A stretch of 64,000 bases of DNA from Hyparrhenia diplandra (taxonomy: Eukaryota > Streptophyta > Magnoliopsida > Poales > Poaceae), in the NCBI GenBank assembly GCA_015847255.1, contig JADLZK010013216.1, positions 434,001 to 498,000 on the forward strand, written 5' to 3'. The position numbers were made by a program, and so were the translations under genes. Positions 1-11,290 of this stretch are shown here, one piece after another. The notes below the pieces were generated by a model, which searched no databases, was not told the DNA's origin, and was given only the letters and a program-made list of their open reading frames with translations. Positions within the stretch are counted from its first letter, which is position 1, and each line of letters opens with the position of its first letter.

Positions 1-3000
1 TTGCAATTTTTGATGACTTTATGAACCATGATATTATCAATTGCAATAATTTGAATATATGGCTTGCATATATGTTACACCCTTTGAAGGCTTGTGACGG
101 TATATCATAACTCTTAAATATAAAGCATGAAGCTACCGCTTGTCAAGTATAGAAGTTAAAGACATGCGAGAATGTATATTATTTGAAACATATAAAGTTT
201 CTCTTGAAGAAGAACTTAAATCATGTGCTTATGGACTTATTGTTTTTGAAATTCATATCCCGAAGTATTGATAGTAGTGTTCGTGGTGCATTAAGTTTTA
301 ATTCCATTTGAATTAAGTGGTTAATGGTTAATTTGTTAGCTTGAAGACTACTATGAAATACTTTTTATATTCTTAGTTGCAATTCTTGTTATTACTTGAA
401 GTAAAATGTGCGAACTTCTCATGAAATAAATTAGTTTTATATGTTTCACATATAAACAATTGCCAATTGCCTATCAAAATAATTTTTTGCATTAATTTAT
501 CCACAAAGAAGCCTCAATTAACCATGAAGGTTATAGTTCTTTGTGCATCACTACCATGTAGGTAGATGGAAAACTGAATTTTCTAAAAAGCACATGAATA
601 ATTGGACTAAATTGGCATATTAATTGATCTTGGAAGGATCGATTTAGCCAAATCGTAAGTATTTAATATTTTAGTCCATGAACTAAAAGTTGTATCCTAC
701 CCTAAGTCTATTGTTGTACTTTGAATAGTACATTGGATATGTGAATTTCATGCCATAATCAATGAATACTAGAAGTATGATTGGAATCTATGAAGCATTA
801 AAAGTGACTATTAATAGATAATGCACGAAGCAAATCGCTACTTGAAGTAATTATAGCATGAAAAGGGGGAGGATTTTTGGGTAAAGGCATAAGAAGATGT
901 GGATAATATATAGGCATAGCCGTTCTAAGTCGATCTTGAAGTGCATGTATCGAGACTTGAAGTTTCGCCCGCGTCCCTTCCCGCCGAGTTAACTTTCTCT
1001 GCTGCACTAATTGTATATAAGCTCGTAGCTCTCGCATTTTGTTATTATCCATTATGTTAGACTGAATACTAATATTCCACATTACACTTGCATGTGTATC
1101 TCATTGAGCTGCAACTATATCTACTCTTGCATTAATATTAGCATAGTAACTATAGTTGTAGCTAGTAGCTACCTTTGCTCTTCCCTCATAATTAAATTGG
1201 CTAGCTAGCATGCTATGTCTATATGGTTCCGTTGAACTAAGGAATGATTTGCTTTTCGATGCATCGTATGCATAAGCAATAGATTGATCTAGGCCGAGCG
1301 ACCTAAGATCGTCGGGGGAGTGAGTTTATGAAATTTTGCTCAATCGAAACTAACCCATTTGATGGGATGAATAGTTGTGGAACTAAGATTTTGGATAACA
1401 CAATTATTATGATTTGGGATTTATGAAGAAAAGGCATCAAGGGATTTTTTTGCATTAAAGGCAATTAAAAAATTCTAGAAGAAAATTTCATAGGAATTTG
1501 AATGTTGCGTATTTTATACATTTGAAGTATATGATCCATTTTTATGAGTACTTGGTTCAATGTTTTTTTTTTTGGCTATACAAGCTAGATAAATAGTGTT
1601 TTTTTAAACTATGTTATGTGCATATTAGGGGAGAACATCCCTAAATTTATAGGAATCTTGAACATTCTTAAGTGCACTTTAAGTATTCTAGCTCATTTGC
1701 ATAATGAATAATAACCCCCATATTGAAACATGTGTGTGAATATTTCCCATAAAATTTAATCATAGCATACATAAATGGGCCTCCACTTGTAGTTGGAGAT
1801 ATATGAATTTGAATTAAGCCCATGATAGGGGATATATTTTGAAGTATTTGTTAATGATCTAATATTGGCATTAGGGGAGAGAGAGCCTATATTTTGAATG
1901 CCAAATATTATTTCCATAGAAGGAAAATGATCTTAAGAGAAAATATTCCTTGGAGCTTGAAGCAGGAATAGTATCACACACTAAGTCATACAATAGTTTG
2001 ACTAATGCTCTTGTGAAGCTTTGAAGGCGAGCATATGCGGATATTTTGAAATGAGAGGAGTAACTTGAAGTTATGAACCAGAAGTTGTGTTTACTAGTAG
2101 TAAACTAAATATTATATACTATCAATCTAAAATCTACGAGGGACGCCTTTGTGGGTTCTAGTTTAGTGTATACACGTTAAATAGAAAAGAATGGAACTCC
2201 TCCATTCTCGTGAAGAGAACGCCTCACGAAGAAGGTTAAGCACCTCATGAAGAGGATCATCATGAAGATGACATCCAACACAATAAGCGCACCTCACTAG
2301 TGTTGGGTATGCGAGAACAATATACCATCTCTTGTTTGGGAAATGATAGAAATAGAGTATTCTCACATTGTGAGAGTAGTGGGAGAAAATAATTGTCGAC
2401 AACACTACCTCTATAATTGCAAATGTTTTCTCTTATGAGAACCCGGATCAGGAAAAACAAAGTCCATGGCAAAAAATCGCTTGTAGCGATTATATCGGGT
2501 CAATGAAGAAAGCAATTGAGGTTGAATCTCCTAATAAAAAGAAATGAATGTTACGCTATATCTCCGGCAAATAAAACAAATGAATATTGAATATGCAGTT
2601 ATTAAGTGGATTATAAAAATCCATATAATTCTTGAAGAATATAAATCGCAACTTGTAGAAATCTCATACTAAGTATTAAAGTCTAAGGTATATATTCTGA
2701 ATGAATATTCAAGTCTCAAGAAGAGCATGTCCTAGAAGGATTACAATCATTGAATGATTTTATAGTGAATAACGCTATGCAATTTTGTATATCACTTATC
2801 TCTCATGCAAAGAGAGAATGTCGCATAGAAGAGAATTATTGATTCACTAAGAATGAAAGTACATCCTTGAAGGAATTAATCCATGAAGGATTTACAGTCA
2901 ATTTTTGAATAAACACCATTCATCCCCTGAAGTGAATATAGACCCAGAGAAAGAAAATGAGGAATCTTAAACACCATGAAGGTGTCATCGAAGCACTTAG

Positions 3001-3815
3001 AAAGTGTATGAAAAGCTAGCATGAAGTTAATAATATCCTCACGAGAATACCATAGAAGGTATAAGAATAATGGTGGTTTTGGCAATTGAATTATCCCCTA
3101 AATGCCAAATGCAAGGAAATTTTGGATTTGTACAATCAAAATCTCGAAGATTTATAGAATACAATTTAAAATCCACTAAGGATTAATTATAAGTATCTAA
3201 ACTCTAGTATAAGTTTGATACAATATATAGAAGATATTGAATATTAATTTATTTACCCCCATAATCTTACGAAAGGATTTATTTCTCTGAAGGATAATAT
3301 TTATTTGTTTTGCATAATTAATTGGTGGTCATTATGCATGAAGCATATTCATCCCATATAATTCATAGAAGAATTATAAGCCAATTTTTATTTACACATG
3401 TTTATGAAAAAAAATGTTATTTTAAGAATGAAGTTCAAAGTTTGGCTTTATAAGGGGAGCATATTTTATTGAATCTACCTTTAAGGTAAACCACTACAAT
3501 TACAAAGATTAAGGAGATCACATTTGCTAAAAAAACACTGAAGTTTATGCATAGATTATGAAGACGAATATCTATTAATGAAGAATAGAATATCGAAGAA
3601 TATATGACCAAGAAGGTTAAATGTTGTACTCTTTTTTCCTATGTGAGTTTTTACTCGAAGATTTCTCACACAAGGTTTTAATGAGACAACATGTGCAATA
3701 CAATTAACGAATGTGATGTACTCTTTTCTCCAAGAACGTTTTTTTTCCACTTTGGGTTTTCGGATGGAGTTTTTAATGAGGCATATGCATATTGTGGTAA
3801 TCGCCCAAGGGGGAG
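1..3815 (+). mobile_element. Internal region of non-autonomous Copia-type LTR element (5' part outside window)
   Basis: AT-rich DNA with no long open frame on either strand, leading directly into a polypurine tract and LTR. Near the end, two imperfect copies of a motif of the form TGTACTCTTTT..TTTT..GGTTTT..AATGAG (about 3624-3690 and 3715-3785) match the stretch commonly seen just upstream of the 3' LTR in grass Copia elements. No gag, protease, integrase or reverse transcriptase could be read, so the element looks non-autonomous or thoroughly decayed. The distinctive content is a series of short palindromes (see findings). Assignment to Copia is inference from the 3' end structure. Confidence 0.6.
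3807..3815 (+). promoter_or_regulatory. Polypurine tract of Copia-type element
   Basis: AAGGGGGAG directly abuts the TGTTG start of the LTR. This is the position and composition expected for the plus-strand primer in reverse transcription. Confidence 0.75.
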
Positions 3816-4093
3816 TGTTGTAAAACACACGGACTCTGGCCCTAGAAGGAAAGGAGAAGGATGAATCCTAATCCTAGTCCCGTTTGTATGTGGGCTCTTA
3901 CCGAAACTGCGAGGTCTTGAGCAGGGACTATATATACGTGGGAGCTCTATGTTGTAATCACCAATATTTCGGATGAATAAAGAATAGTCTCCTTTATCTT
4001 TGTATCTACTTGTTCTACTTCTTTCATCTACTACGTGATCATGAGAGACGGAGAGGGAAGGTCCTAACACGACGACGGCAGCGTTTCACAACA
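3816..4093 (+). mobile_element. 3' LTR (278 bp) of Copia-type element
   Basis: The repeat begins TGTTGTAAAAC and ends GTTTCACAACA, an 11-bp terminal inverted pair with one mismatch, and has the TG...CA ends of an LTR. It contains a TATATATA box at about 3930-3937 and an AATAAA signal at about 3976-3981, the order expected for U3-R. The matching 5' LTR would lie to the left of the window, so target-site duplication cannot be checked. Confidence 0.8.
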
Positions 4094-4221
4094 ATTTTGG
4101 CATGCCAAAAAATAAATATCCACATCCAAAGAACAGCAGGATTAATAGTATAATGTAATAAAGCTTTCTAAAATATATATATATAAATATCCAGGTGGGT
4201 TGTAGCAAAACAAAAAATAAA

Positions 4222-4303
4222 CGTCGACAGCAGGATTCGAACCTGCGCAGGCAAAGCCCAACAGATTTCGAGTCTGTCTCCTTAACCACTCGGACATATC
4301 GAC
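4222..4303 (-). tRNA. tRNA-Ser (anticodon CGA)
   Basis: On the minus strand an 82-nt class II tRNA folds with a 7-bp acceptor stem (GTCGATA with TGTCGAC, one G-T pair), an anticodon stem-loop reading AGA-CTCGAAA-TCT (anticodon CGA, decoding UCG), a long serine-type variable arm and a T arm with GGTTCGAATCC. The discriminator base is G, as usual for tRNA-Ser. The A box (TGTCCGAGTGG) and B box look intact, there is no intron, and a T6 run about 5 nt downstream (minus strand) is a good Pol III terminator. It lies 128 bp from the Copia LTR. Confidence 0.95.
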
Positions 4304-4489
4304 AACTCTGTTCAAGTCCGGCGTTTCGTGCCCTTTAAAACTTGCTACTACTCCGATATAACCAAATCTGTATTCTAGTCGTACATCTCGTCCAGAGCCA
4401 ACGCCCGCTGTAATAAAAAACAGTAGCCAACCCAACGGGCAACAAAGTAACGCCATCCATGTATTGAATTAAAATAACAGAATTTGTTC

Positions 4490-4495
4490 TTTATT
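4490..4495 (-). terminator. Poly(A) signal of prohibitin gene
   Basis: AATAAA on the minus strand about 195 nt beyond the prohibitin stop codon, a plausible 3' UTR length. The 3' UTR would occupy roughly 4470-4688. Confidence 0.5.
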
Positions 4496-4688
4496 GAACT
4501 TCCTCAAGCTACAGCCACGTTTAAACAAAACCTGCCCAGCTTGCTTGCCTTTGAGCACATACTCGCCAAGTTCAACATCAGCGGAAGATTTGGCAAAACT
4601 ACATCCAAAACCAAGCGTGCGTTCTACACAATGTCCGGTACAAAGGCATCCACTACTGACTGCAATAACTCAGAAGAAAGGGACATCA

Positions 4689-7600
4689 TCATTTCTTCTG
4701 CTTGCTCGACACATTCAGCTGCTGGAGGTTGAGCAGCAGGTCGCTGGAGTCCAGGAACACCTTGTTGGCCGAGGCCGAAATCGTGTGAGAGATCTCCCTT
4801 GCAGCTTCAATCTGCCTCAGGGCAAGGAAGGCAGGGTTGTTCGCGATGGCTTGACCAATCAGCTCCGCACTCTTAGCCTCTCCCTGTTCGCACACACAAC
4901 AAAGACCAGTAAGCATGTTAGTGTTTCTCTGAGCAAAGGTTCAGCTCAACACACATCATCAAAACAGGGACACTCAATATCTCTATTTTGACCTTCCACT
5001 GCCAGCTCAGCAGCTTGACAGGACAAATTGATAATAGCACGAGGGCAGCAATAAATCTTATTATGATGCAACTGAAGTCATCAAAATAACTGTTAATACT
5101 TTGGTTTTGCTGCATGGATTGGTTTCTTACCTGGGCCCTGATAATTGCACTTCGCTTATCTTGCTCAGCTTTCTCAACAATGAACTTAGCACGCTCGGCT
5201 TCCTGGGCAGCCACCTGCTTGGCTTCAATGGCATGAGTGAACTCCTTCCCAAAGCTCAGGCTTGTGATGGAGACATCATCAAAGAGCGATGTTGAAGAAT
5301 CTAGCCCTCTCAGTCAGTATCTTCCTAATCTCCCTACTCAGTCTGAAATTGGTGGCAGAAAGGAGTAAGCAGAAGCACTCTTAAGTATTTATTAGTAACT
5401 TCTTTCGAAATAAAATAAAATATAGGTGATATACAGAAGATAAGTTCGATGATTAGTAACTTCTTTCGAAATAAAATAAAATATAGGTGATATACAGAAG
5501 ATAGGTTCAATGATACTCTCTCTGTGTGATCAGCTGACTAGCATTGTATTGAGCAACAACAGCTTTCAGTGTTTCATGGATGATTGATGGCAGAACTCTC
5601 TCATTGAAGTTCTCTCCCAGAGTTCTGTAGATGTATGGTAGCCTCTCTGGCATAGGCCTTGTGAGGACACGGAGACCAATTTTCACCTTTCAAGATAAAA
5701 GAGCAGAAGAGATAAGTACCTCAAAATATTAAATGAATCCCTGTGATCCAAATCATCAAAAAAAAAATCACATAGCACTACATGGTACGAAATGAGTTGC
5801 ATGATGAATGATGGCTTCTATTACCAAATAAATGTTCATTATAGAGTGATAGAAACTAGTAAACCAAAGGGGCCACATCTAAGAACCAAATTAGAGCATT
5901 CTACAGAGCATGACAAACATACTGTACAATAATTCATCACATAAAAAGGAGCATTGGAGTGGAATACCGATATTATAATACTCCAGGCAGAAAGGTAACT
6001 AAAATAAATGCAGGTAAATGAGCATGCAAATGTCTAAGTAGCGGCCAAAAAGGCCATATATAGCAACAATCAATATTTGTCAAAACCACAAGATGTTCTG
6101 AATTTATCCGGTTCATTGAACACGACTTTTGCATGAACAAATATTTCAAAAGAATTCAGACAAACTACTGGTGCTGAAATAATCATAAAAGCCAATGGCA
6201 GCTATTAGGTGATCAAATGAAAAACAATAAATCAAGGAAGAAACATGTTTGTTGGCCCAAATTTCAGCTGACCAATGTGATGCAACAACCAATGGGCCGA
6301 GAAGCGCATGGCAAGCAGCAAGCAGCAAACAGCAACATTTACGCTGGAACTAAAGACAGGATCCAAATCAGGAAGAATGGCAGGCTGGAAGAAATGAACT
6401 AGAAGTGATGTGCATATTTAACAACTATACACAGGCTCCAAATCATGAAGATGAAGAATGGTAAGCTGGCGGAATCGAACAAAAGTGATGTGTATACTTA
6501 CCATCTGAAGATCCCGGCTCCCAGAAGTACTCTCAACAAGATTCGGTCGAGCACGGACATCATAAATGATTGGCCGTTCAAACCATGGAATCATAAAGTG
6601 AGTCCCTTCGGGGTATACCTGCAAATAGAAATTGTTTGGTGTAAATTGAACTGATTCCTGTCAAATTGAAGGAGAAATTTTAAATAGAAACCCCAATCAA
6701 CAAATGCCCTAAAAAGTCAAATAGTACAATAAAGAGTTTTTCACTAATTTAAACAATTGTATAAGTACATCAACAAATTTTGATTCACCAAAAAATATCA
6801 CAATTGACAAAAGGACTACAAATAAAGGTGCCATAAAAGATCAACCCTCAGTTTGAAGCCTGTGCTCAAGATAACTGAGCAAGATAAGTATGCACCTATA
6901 TCAAAAACAAGATGTTGCAAGCTGAATGTCACGTTTTTACGCATCCAAAATTTTATATTATACATATTCAGTTATAAGCCCATTCAAGCAATCACAATAT
7001 ACTAAGATTATCCAAAACTTTACACTATTTACATAGGCCTGAAATACAGCTTCTGGTGCATCAACACAAAGCTAAACTGCTAATAATTCAAGTTATTTGT
7101 GATTACACATGAATGAAATGGAAAAAAACATGCTTTGTTAGCTTAGCTCTTCATTCTAGCTAACAAAGAATAAGCATGCACAGATAAAAAATATGAAATA
7201 AGAAAAGAGCTAGAACGATAGCTAACATTTAATTGTGCCCAATTGTGGCAATAGGCATGTAGAACTTAATTACTCCCTCCGGGCTGGTATTAGAAGTCGT
7301 TTATGACAGCATTTAGCATACCAAGGAGTGATTAATTATGGATGATTTTTCCATGTTTACCCCTAATAAATAGGGCAGCGAGTGGATGCAAGCAACAACT
7401 TTCTCTCAACCGATTGGCCAGTGCAGCGCACCCAAGACGCTGGAAGCTGGAGGGCGCCGGTTCAACTCCTGGCGCTGCTGTTTTTTTGCAATTTGTTGTA
7501 TTTAATACGCAGGGGCAGCAAGGTCCAAACCAGTCCTCGATCGGCAGGACGACATCTATTCTGCTCTGCCCCTCGACTCCCAGAACGACTTGTAAAACCA

Positions 7601-9804
7601 GCCCAGAGGGAGTAAGTTTGTATCAGTTCTCAAAACATAAAACTCACTAGTAAGTTGACTCGGGAACAATCATTAGTGGAAAATAATTGATCCATAAACC
7701 TCCAATCGTCTCCCGCCTTGACATAAAACTAGCACTAAAACAAAAACTAACATGTTTCATGGCAGTATGATGGGGTGAATTCACACTATCATCACATATA
7801 ATATGTTTTGCATACTTGCTATTATTTCACAGGAAATGATAGAGTGTTCAGGCATAAAAAAACTGTAAAGATAACTAAGAATCATCACAGTCAGACATAT
7901 GCCCTTTCCCCATCAAAGGATATCCAAGGCCAAGACACCAAATCTTTTTCTAAAAATTAATAGTTTGTCACACACCAATGACACCTCTTACATTTTAAAC
8001 TACAAAACCAAATTGGGTGCATCCAGAAATGCTGCAGATAAATAGCATGGCCACAAAACATCCTTTCATATGCAAACCATGATCTAGACATTTATCAGGA
8101 ATAAAGCATTTCAAAATGAATGAAGTCAAAACTTTGACATTTGAATCATGTATAGCTAACATAAACACAAATGTAGTAGATTCTTTTTTCTTTTTTGAAA
8201 GGGTAATGTAGTAGATTCTCATCTAATCAGGTGAATATTTTCTTTGAAAGACAAAGAGTATCAAAGAACATTGCCACGGGTCTAAATAGGCCTGGCAGCA
8301 ACAGGCCCAAAGAAGGGCCAGAGCCAGCCTGCCCCTGGCTGGGCGCAGGAGAGAGGCCAAACTTAAGTTTGCTTACAAACAAGTCATAAGCAGTACAAAT
8401 ATGGGCTAGGGAAGCATGTATTCATAACAACAAAGCAAGAAACAGAGATTTATTCCTTAAGACTCTCCTGCTCCCTAGCCCCCTTGCACCGAACCTCTTT
8501 GAGCGCTGCATGTGGCTTATGGGCAACCACAGGCCGCCATCGCCTCCCCATTCCCCATCTTCCTACCTCCTACAATCTACAAAGTCCACCATCGCCTCCC
8601 CGTTCCCCATCTTCCTACCTCCTACAATCTACAGTCCACCTCCCACCAACATCAACCTAGTTAAACTAACATGTCATAGAAATTAAAAACAGAAATGTTT
8701 GGTGTTCATCATGGTTAAGGAAATAACATGAAAACCTATGGGTTCAACTACAGCACAGAGCACACAAATGCATAGAGCCATAGACATGTCCACATTGATA
8801 TCTTCCGTAAGTGATTGCACTTGCCCATGAAAAAAGTTTTTATTTCAAGATTGTAATGTAAGAATGAGGTAACCATGGATTTTTCTTGCAGTACATCCAC
8901 AACAACTAAGCTAATAACACTAGCCAGCAGCTAGTTCCAAGTTCCATTATTCCAACTTTTAATCAATTTTAGATTTTAGATAACTGAAGACAGCAAAATT
9001 TGGAGCCGTCCACCTACCATAACTGTCCAAGTTAGATAGCATACGCATTGTTATATAACAAAAATCATTCAACAATAAAGATAGCAAGCACTTCAAAAAG
9101 GAACAAGAATGGTGAAATCAGTAGTAATGTAGTACAATTTGGAATGCTATTGCAAGCACCTCATGTTTTGTTTTGCCAATCGTTGTACACGATTCGTATC
9201 TAATTTAAGGGGTATGTGCCCAAAAATCTCAACAATATCCTGTACCGCAATTCACGGAATTACAAGATATCTGTAGCCACATTTCTCCCAACGACAAAAA
9301 GATGGCAGTACTGCTGACTATTTGGCAAGTTTCTACTGCCGCGCATGCTACTGCCACCCAGAATTTGTCTCTGCAGAAGTAACACGCATGGCTATCTCAG
9401 ATTTACTGGACGTGCCTAGAAATCCAAAGAAACCTTCTACGGGACACGAAGCTAGGGATAAAGTTCGTCGCAGCGAGCACAGCGTCCACAGCCACATTTC
9501 TCTCCCATCCAATCGCACCCCAACCAAACCGCTTCCATTCCCCCACGGAAACAACCAACCAACCACCCACCGCTCGCAAATCGAACAACAGACAGAAAAC
9601 GGAGAGGGGGGCGGGGAGGGACGCGCCAGACCTTGTCCTTGATCCCCTGGATGCGGTTGAAGACGATGGCGCGGTGTCCGCCCTCGACGTTGTAGAGGCT
9701 GTTCATGGCGGCGTACACGGCGGCGCCGCCGAACACGGCCACCTTGACCAGCGCGCTGGCCCCGCCGGGGGCACCGGGATCCGGCCGCCGCCCTTCACGT
9801 TCAT
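4689..9804 (-). CDS. PHB2: Type II prohibitin (PHB2-like), 5 exons, two single-base frame breaks
   Basis: Encodes a type II prohibitin, an SPFH-domain protein that forms ring complexes with type I prohibitin in the inner mitochondrial membrane and supports protease regulation and cristae structure. Exons, in gene order: 9632-9804, 6502-6618, 5517-5686, 5131-5342, 4689-4883, all with GT-AG borders. Joined they give about 288 residues, the usual family length. Readable landmarks are a hydrophobic N-terminal segment, SLYNVEGGHRAIVFNRI, VYPEGTHFMIPWFERP, ESTSGSRDLQM, a C-terminal coiled coil (AAQEAERAKFIVEKAEQDKR) and FLDSSDLLLNLQQLN. The start at 9804 gives MNVKGGGRIPVPPAG, a grass prohibitin N-terminus. 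Oddities: exon 1 lacks one base near 9760 (G/C run), so the ATG is out of frame with the body, and exon 4 has one extra base in the run at 5281-5283. Sequence error is more likely than a pseudogene because all splice sites and other codons are intact. Confidence 0.9.
5391..5512. repeat. 61-bp tandem duplication in prohibitin intron 3
   Basis: Two copies (5391-5451 and 5452-5512) differ at only a few positions near their ends. The right copy reaches into the 5' splice site of exon 3 (donor at 5511-5516, minus strand). Confidence 0.9.
7273..7612. mobile_element. Stowaway-type MITE (340 bp)
   Basis: Terminal inverted repeats CTCCCTCCGGGCTGGT and ACCAGCCCAGAGGGAG are flanked by TA on both sides (7271-7272 and 7613-7614), the Tc1/Mariner-type target duplication. 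The interior is unusually GC-rich for Stowaway and contains a hairpin with a tRNA B-box-like core (see findings). It lies in the prohibitin intron. Confidence 0.85.
8537..8640. repeat. 52-bp tandem duplication, C/T-rich
   Basis: Copies at 8537-8588 and 8589-8640 begin CCATCGCCTCCCC and are nearly identical. They lie in prohibitin intron 1. Confidence 0.85.
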
Positions 9805-10230
9805 CCTCGCCGCGCCTCTTGGCAGGGGGCCGCCGCCGGTGGTGGGGACGGGGACGAGCACTTGGGGGCGGCGCGGCGCGGCGGCTAGGTTTTTGTGGGG
9901 TTTTGATTTGAGGAGGGATTTGGGGGCGGTGGTGGTGCGGTCTTGTTGTTTGGGGAGGATGGCGGCGGGGTGATCTGAGCCGTTCGATTTTGAACGGACG
10001 GTGTCGGTGTGGCGCGGCAACGAGAGTGAGTGGTTTCTTTCCTGCACGGCAAGAAAAGGGAAGGGGAGGACCTCTTGCCTGCTGGTGTGTCGTTGAGTCA
10101 CACTGGCGTGTGGGCCCACGCCGCGGTGCTTCGAAGTGGGGTTCTGAGCGGTGGTGGCCTCGGGCTCCAAGGATGCCACGTGTAACTCGTCCCTCGAAGG
10201 ATCCAAAATAATAATAATATACATATTGTT
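9805..10230 (-). promoter_or_regulatory. Prohibitin 5' UTR and proximal promoter region
   Basis: GC-rich stretch upstream of the prohibitin ATG that changes sharply to AT-rich DNA near 10205. No convincing TATA box was found, so this is positional inference only. Confidence 0.4.
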
Positions 10231-11153
10231 GTTTTAAATCAATTTATTACAAAAATAAATTCATACTAATACTAACTAGTCTGATGATGTTTGTTTGGTA
10301 TTTTAAATTTTTATTATTACTTGTTCGAATTTGATGTACTAAAATATGACATAGTTTTAGAATTGCATTCTTTTGGCAATGGAGGAGTACGGAAATCTCG
10401 TTGTCTTGTTCAACTTTTTAACACAAACATGACAACCTGGGTTTTTTTTGAGACAAAAATCTTGAACTTTTAAAAGACAATTGACAAACCGTTCAAATGA
10501 TGCTTGGAAATGTAGATAGACTATTAGTAGTCTTGTTGAATGGTGAATTTTAGGTTATTAAACCCCAACTTTAACCATACGCTTTTATTTAATATTGACT
10601 ACATGTGAATTGTTTCACCCACGGATCTTTTGGTTGTCAAAAACTCAGCAAAAAAATTATGCAAAAAACGAATAATAATTAGTTGTATATACGATTAATT
10701 ATGCCTACATCATGCTATGTACATTTTGTTCTTTTTTTTTGGGGGGGGGGGTGCATGCATGCATACATGCATTTGTGAGTCGCTAGGAATTACAGAAAAT
10801 ATGTTTTTTAGAGGAAATTACAGAAAATATATTTTTTTGAGGCAAACAGAAAATATATATATACGAAGGTATAATAGAAAGGCCTAGGAGCCCAAGACCA
10901 AGCAAGGCCTGCGACCTCACCTACCGAGTGGCCTATGGACCTCATGCTAATCCAGCCCAACCCCTGCGAGGCCCAAAGGAAGCAAAGGAACAAGCTAGCT
11001 CATGTGTCTCCCGTGAGAAGACGACGTAAGTCACGAAGCTTGATGCTTAGCCTTCAACCGTTTCAGCAGCCTGTTCTACGCGTCCGTGTCCGTGTCCGTG
11101 CCAGTGTCAGCGCTGCCGCCTCGACGAGGAAGAAAGGGAGAGGAAGAGGGATG
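10231..11153. other. Intergenic, no gene recognised
   Basis: AT-rich to about 10850, then mixed. It includes a G run followed by alternating GCATGC repeats (10741-10772) and a short CGTGTC tandem at about 11080-11100. No supported coding sequence. Confidence 0.5.
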
Positions 11154-11290
11154 CACTAGTAGAGAATGAACTTCTACTCGAGGCCGTTTTCGTGTTTACT
11201 CCCGATACTTTTTCGTGCCCGGGAGTAAAAGGAGCTAATCTATTCCCGCGGAAGCCTCCAGTCCGAGTAAGGCCCCCCGGTCCGTTGTCT
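11154..11290 (+). mobile_element. Possible CACTA (En/Spm) terminus
   Basis: CACTAGTAGAGAA is followed by TTTACTCCCG and its inverse CCGGGAGTAAA, the terminal plus subterminal inverted-repeat arrangement of grass CACTA elements. The opposite terminus was not found with confidence; ACTAGTG at about 12049-12055 is only partly similar. Downstream DNA to about 11900 is GC-rich without a recognisable product. Confidence 0.4.

Larger units (their letters stand above)
6619..9631 (-). other. Prohibitin intron 1 (3.0 kb)
   Basis: Long AT-rich first intron between donor GTCTGG and acceptor TTTGCAG. It carries a complete Stowaway MITE (7273-7612) and a 52-bp tandem duplication (8537-8640). No further coding sequence was recognised. 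Confidence 0.8.

Noticed and set aside
9703..10224. Long GC-rich open frames around the prohibitin start on both strands
   Set aside because: They are shadows of exon 1 and the GC-rich promoter; the prohibitin reading explains the DNA.
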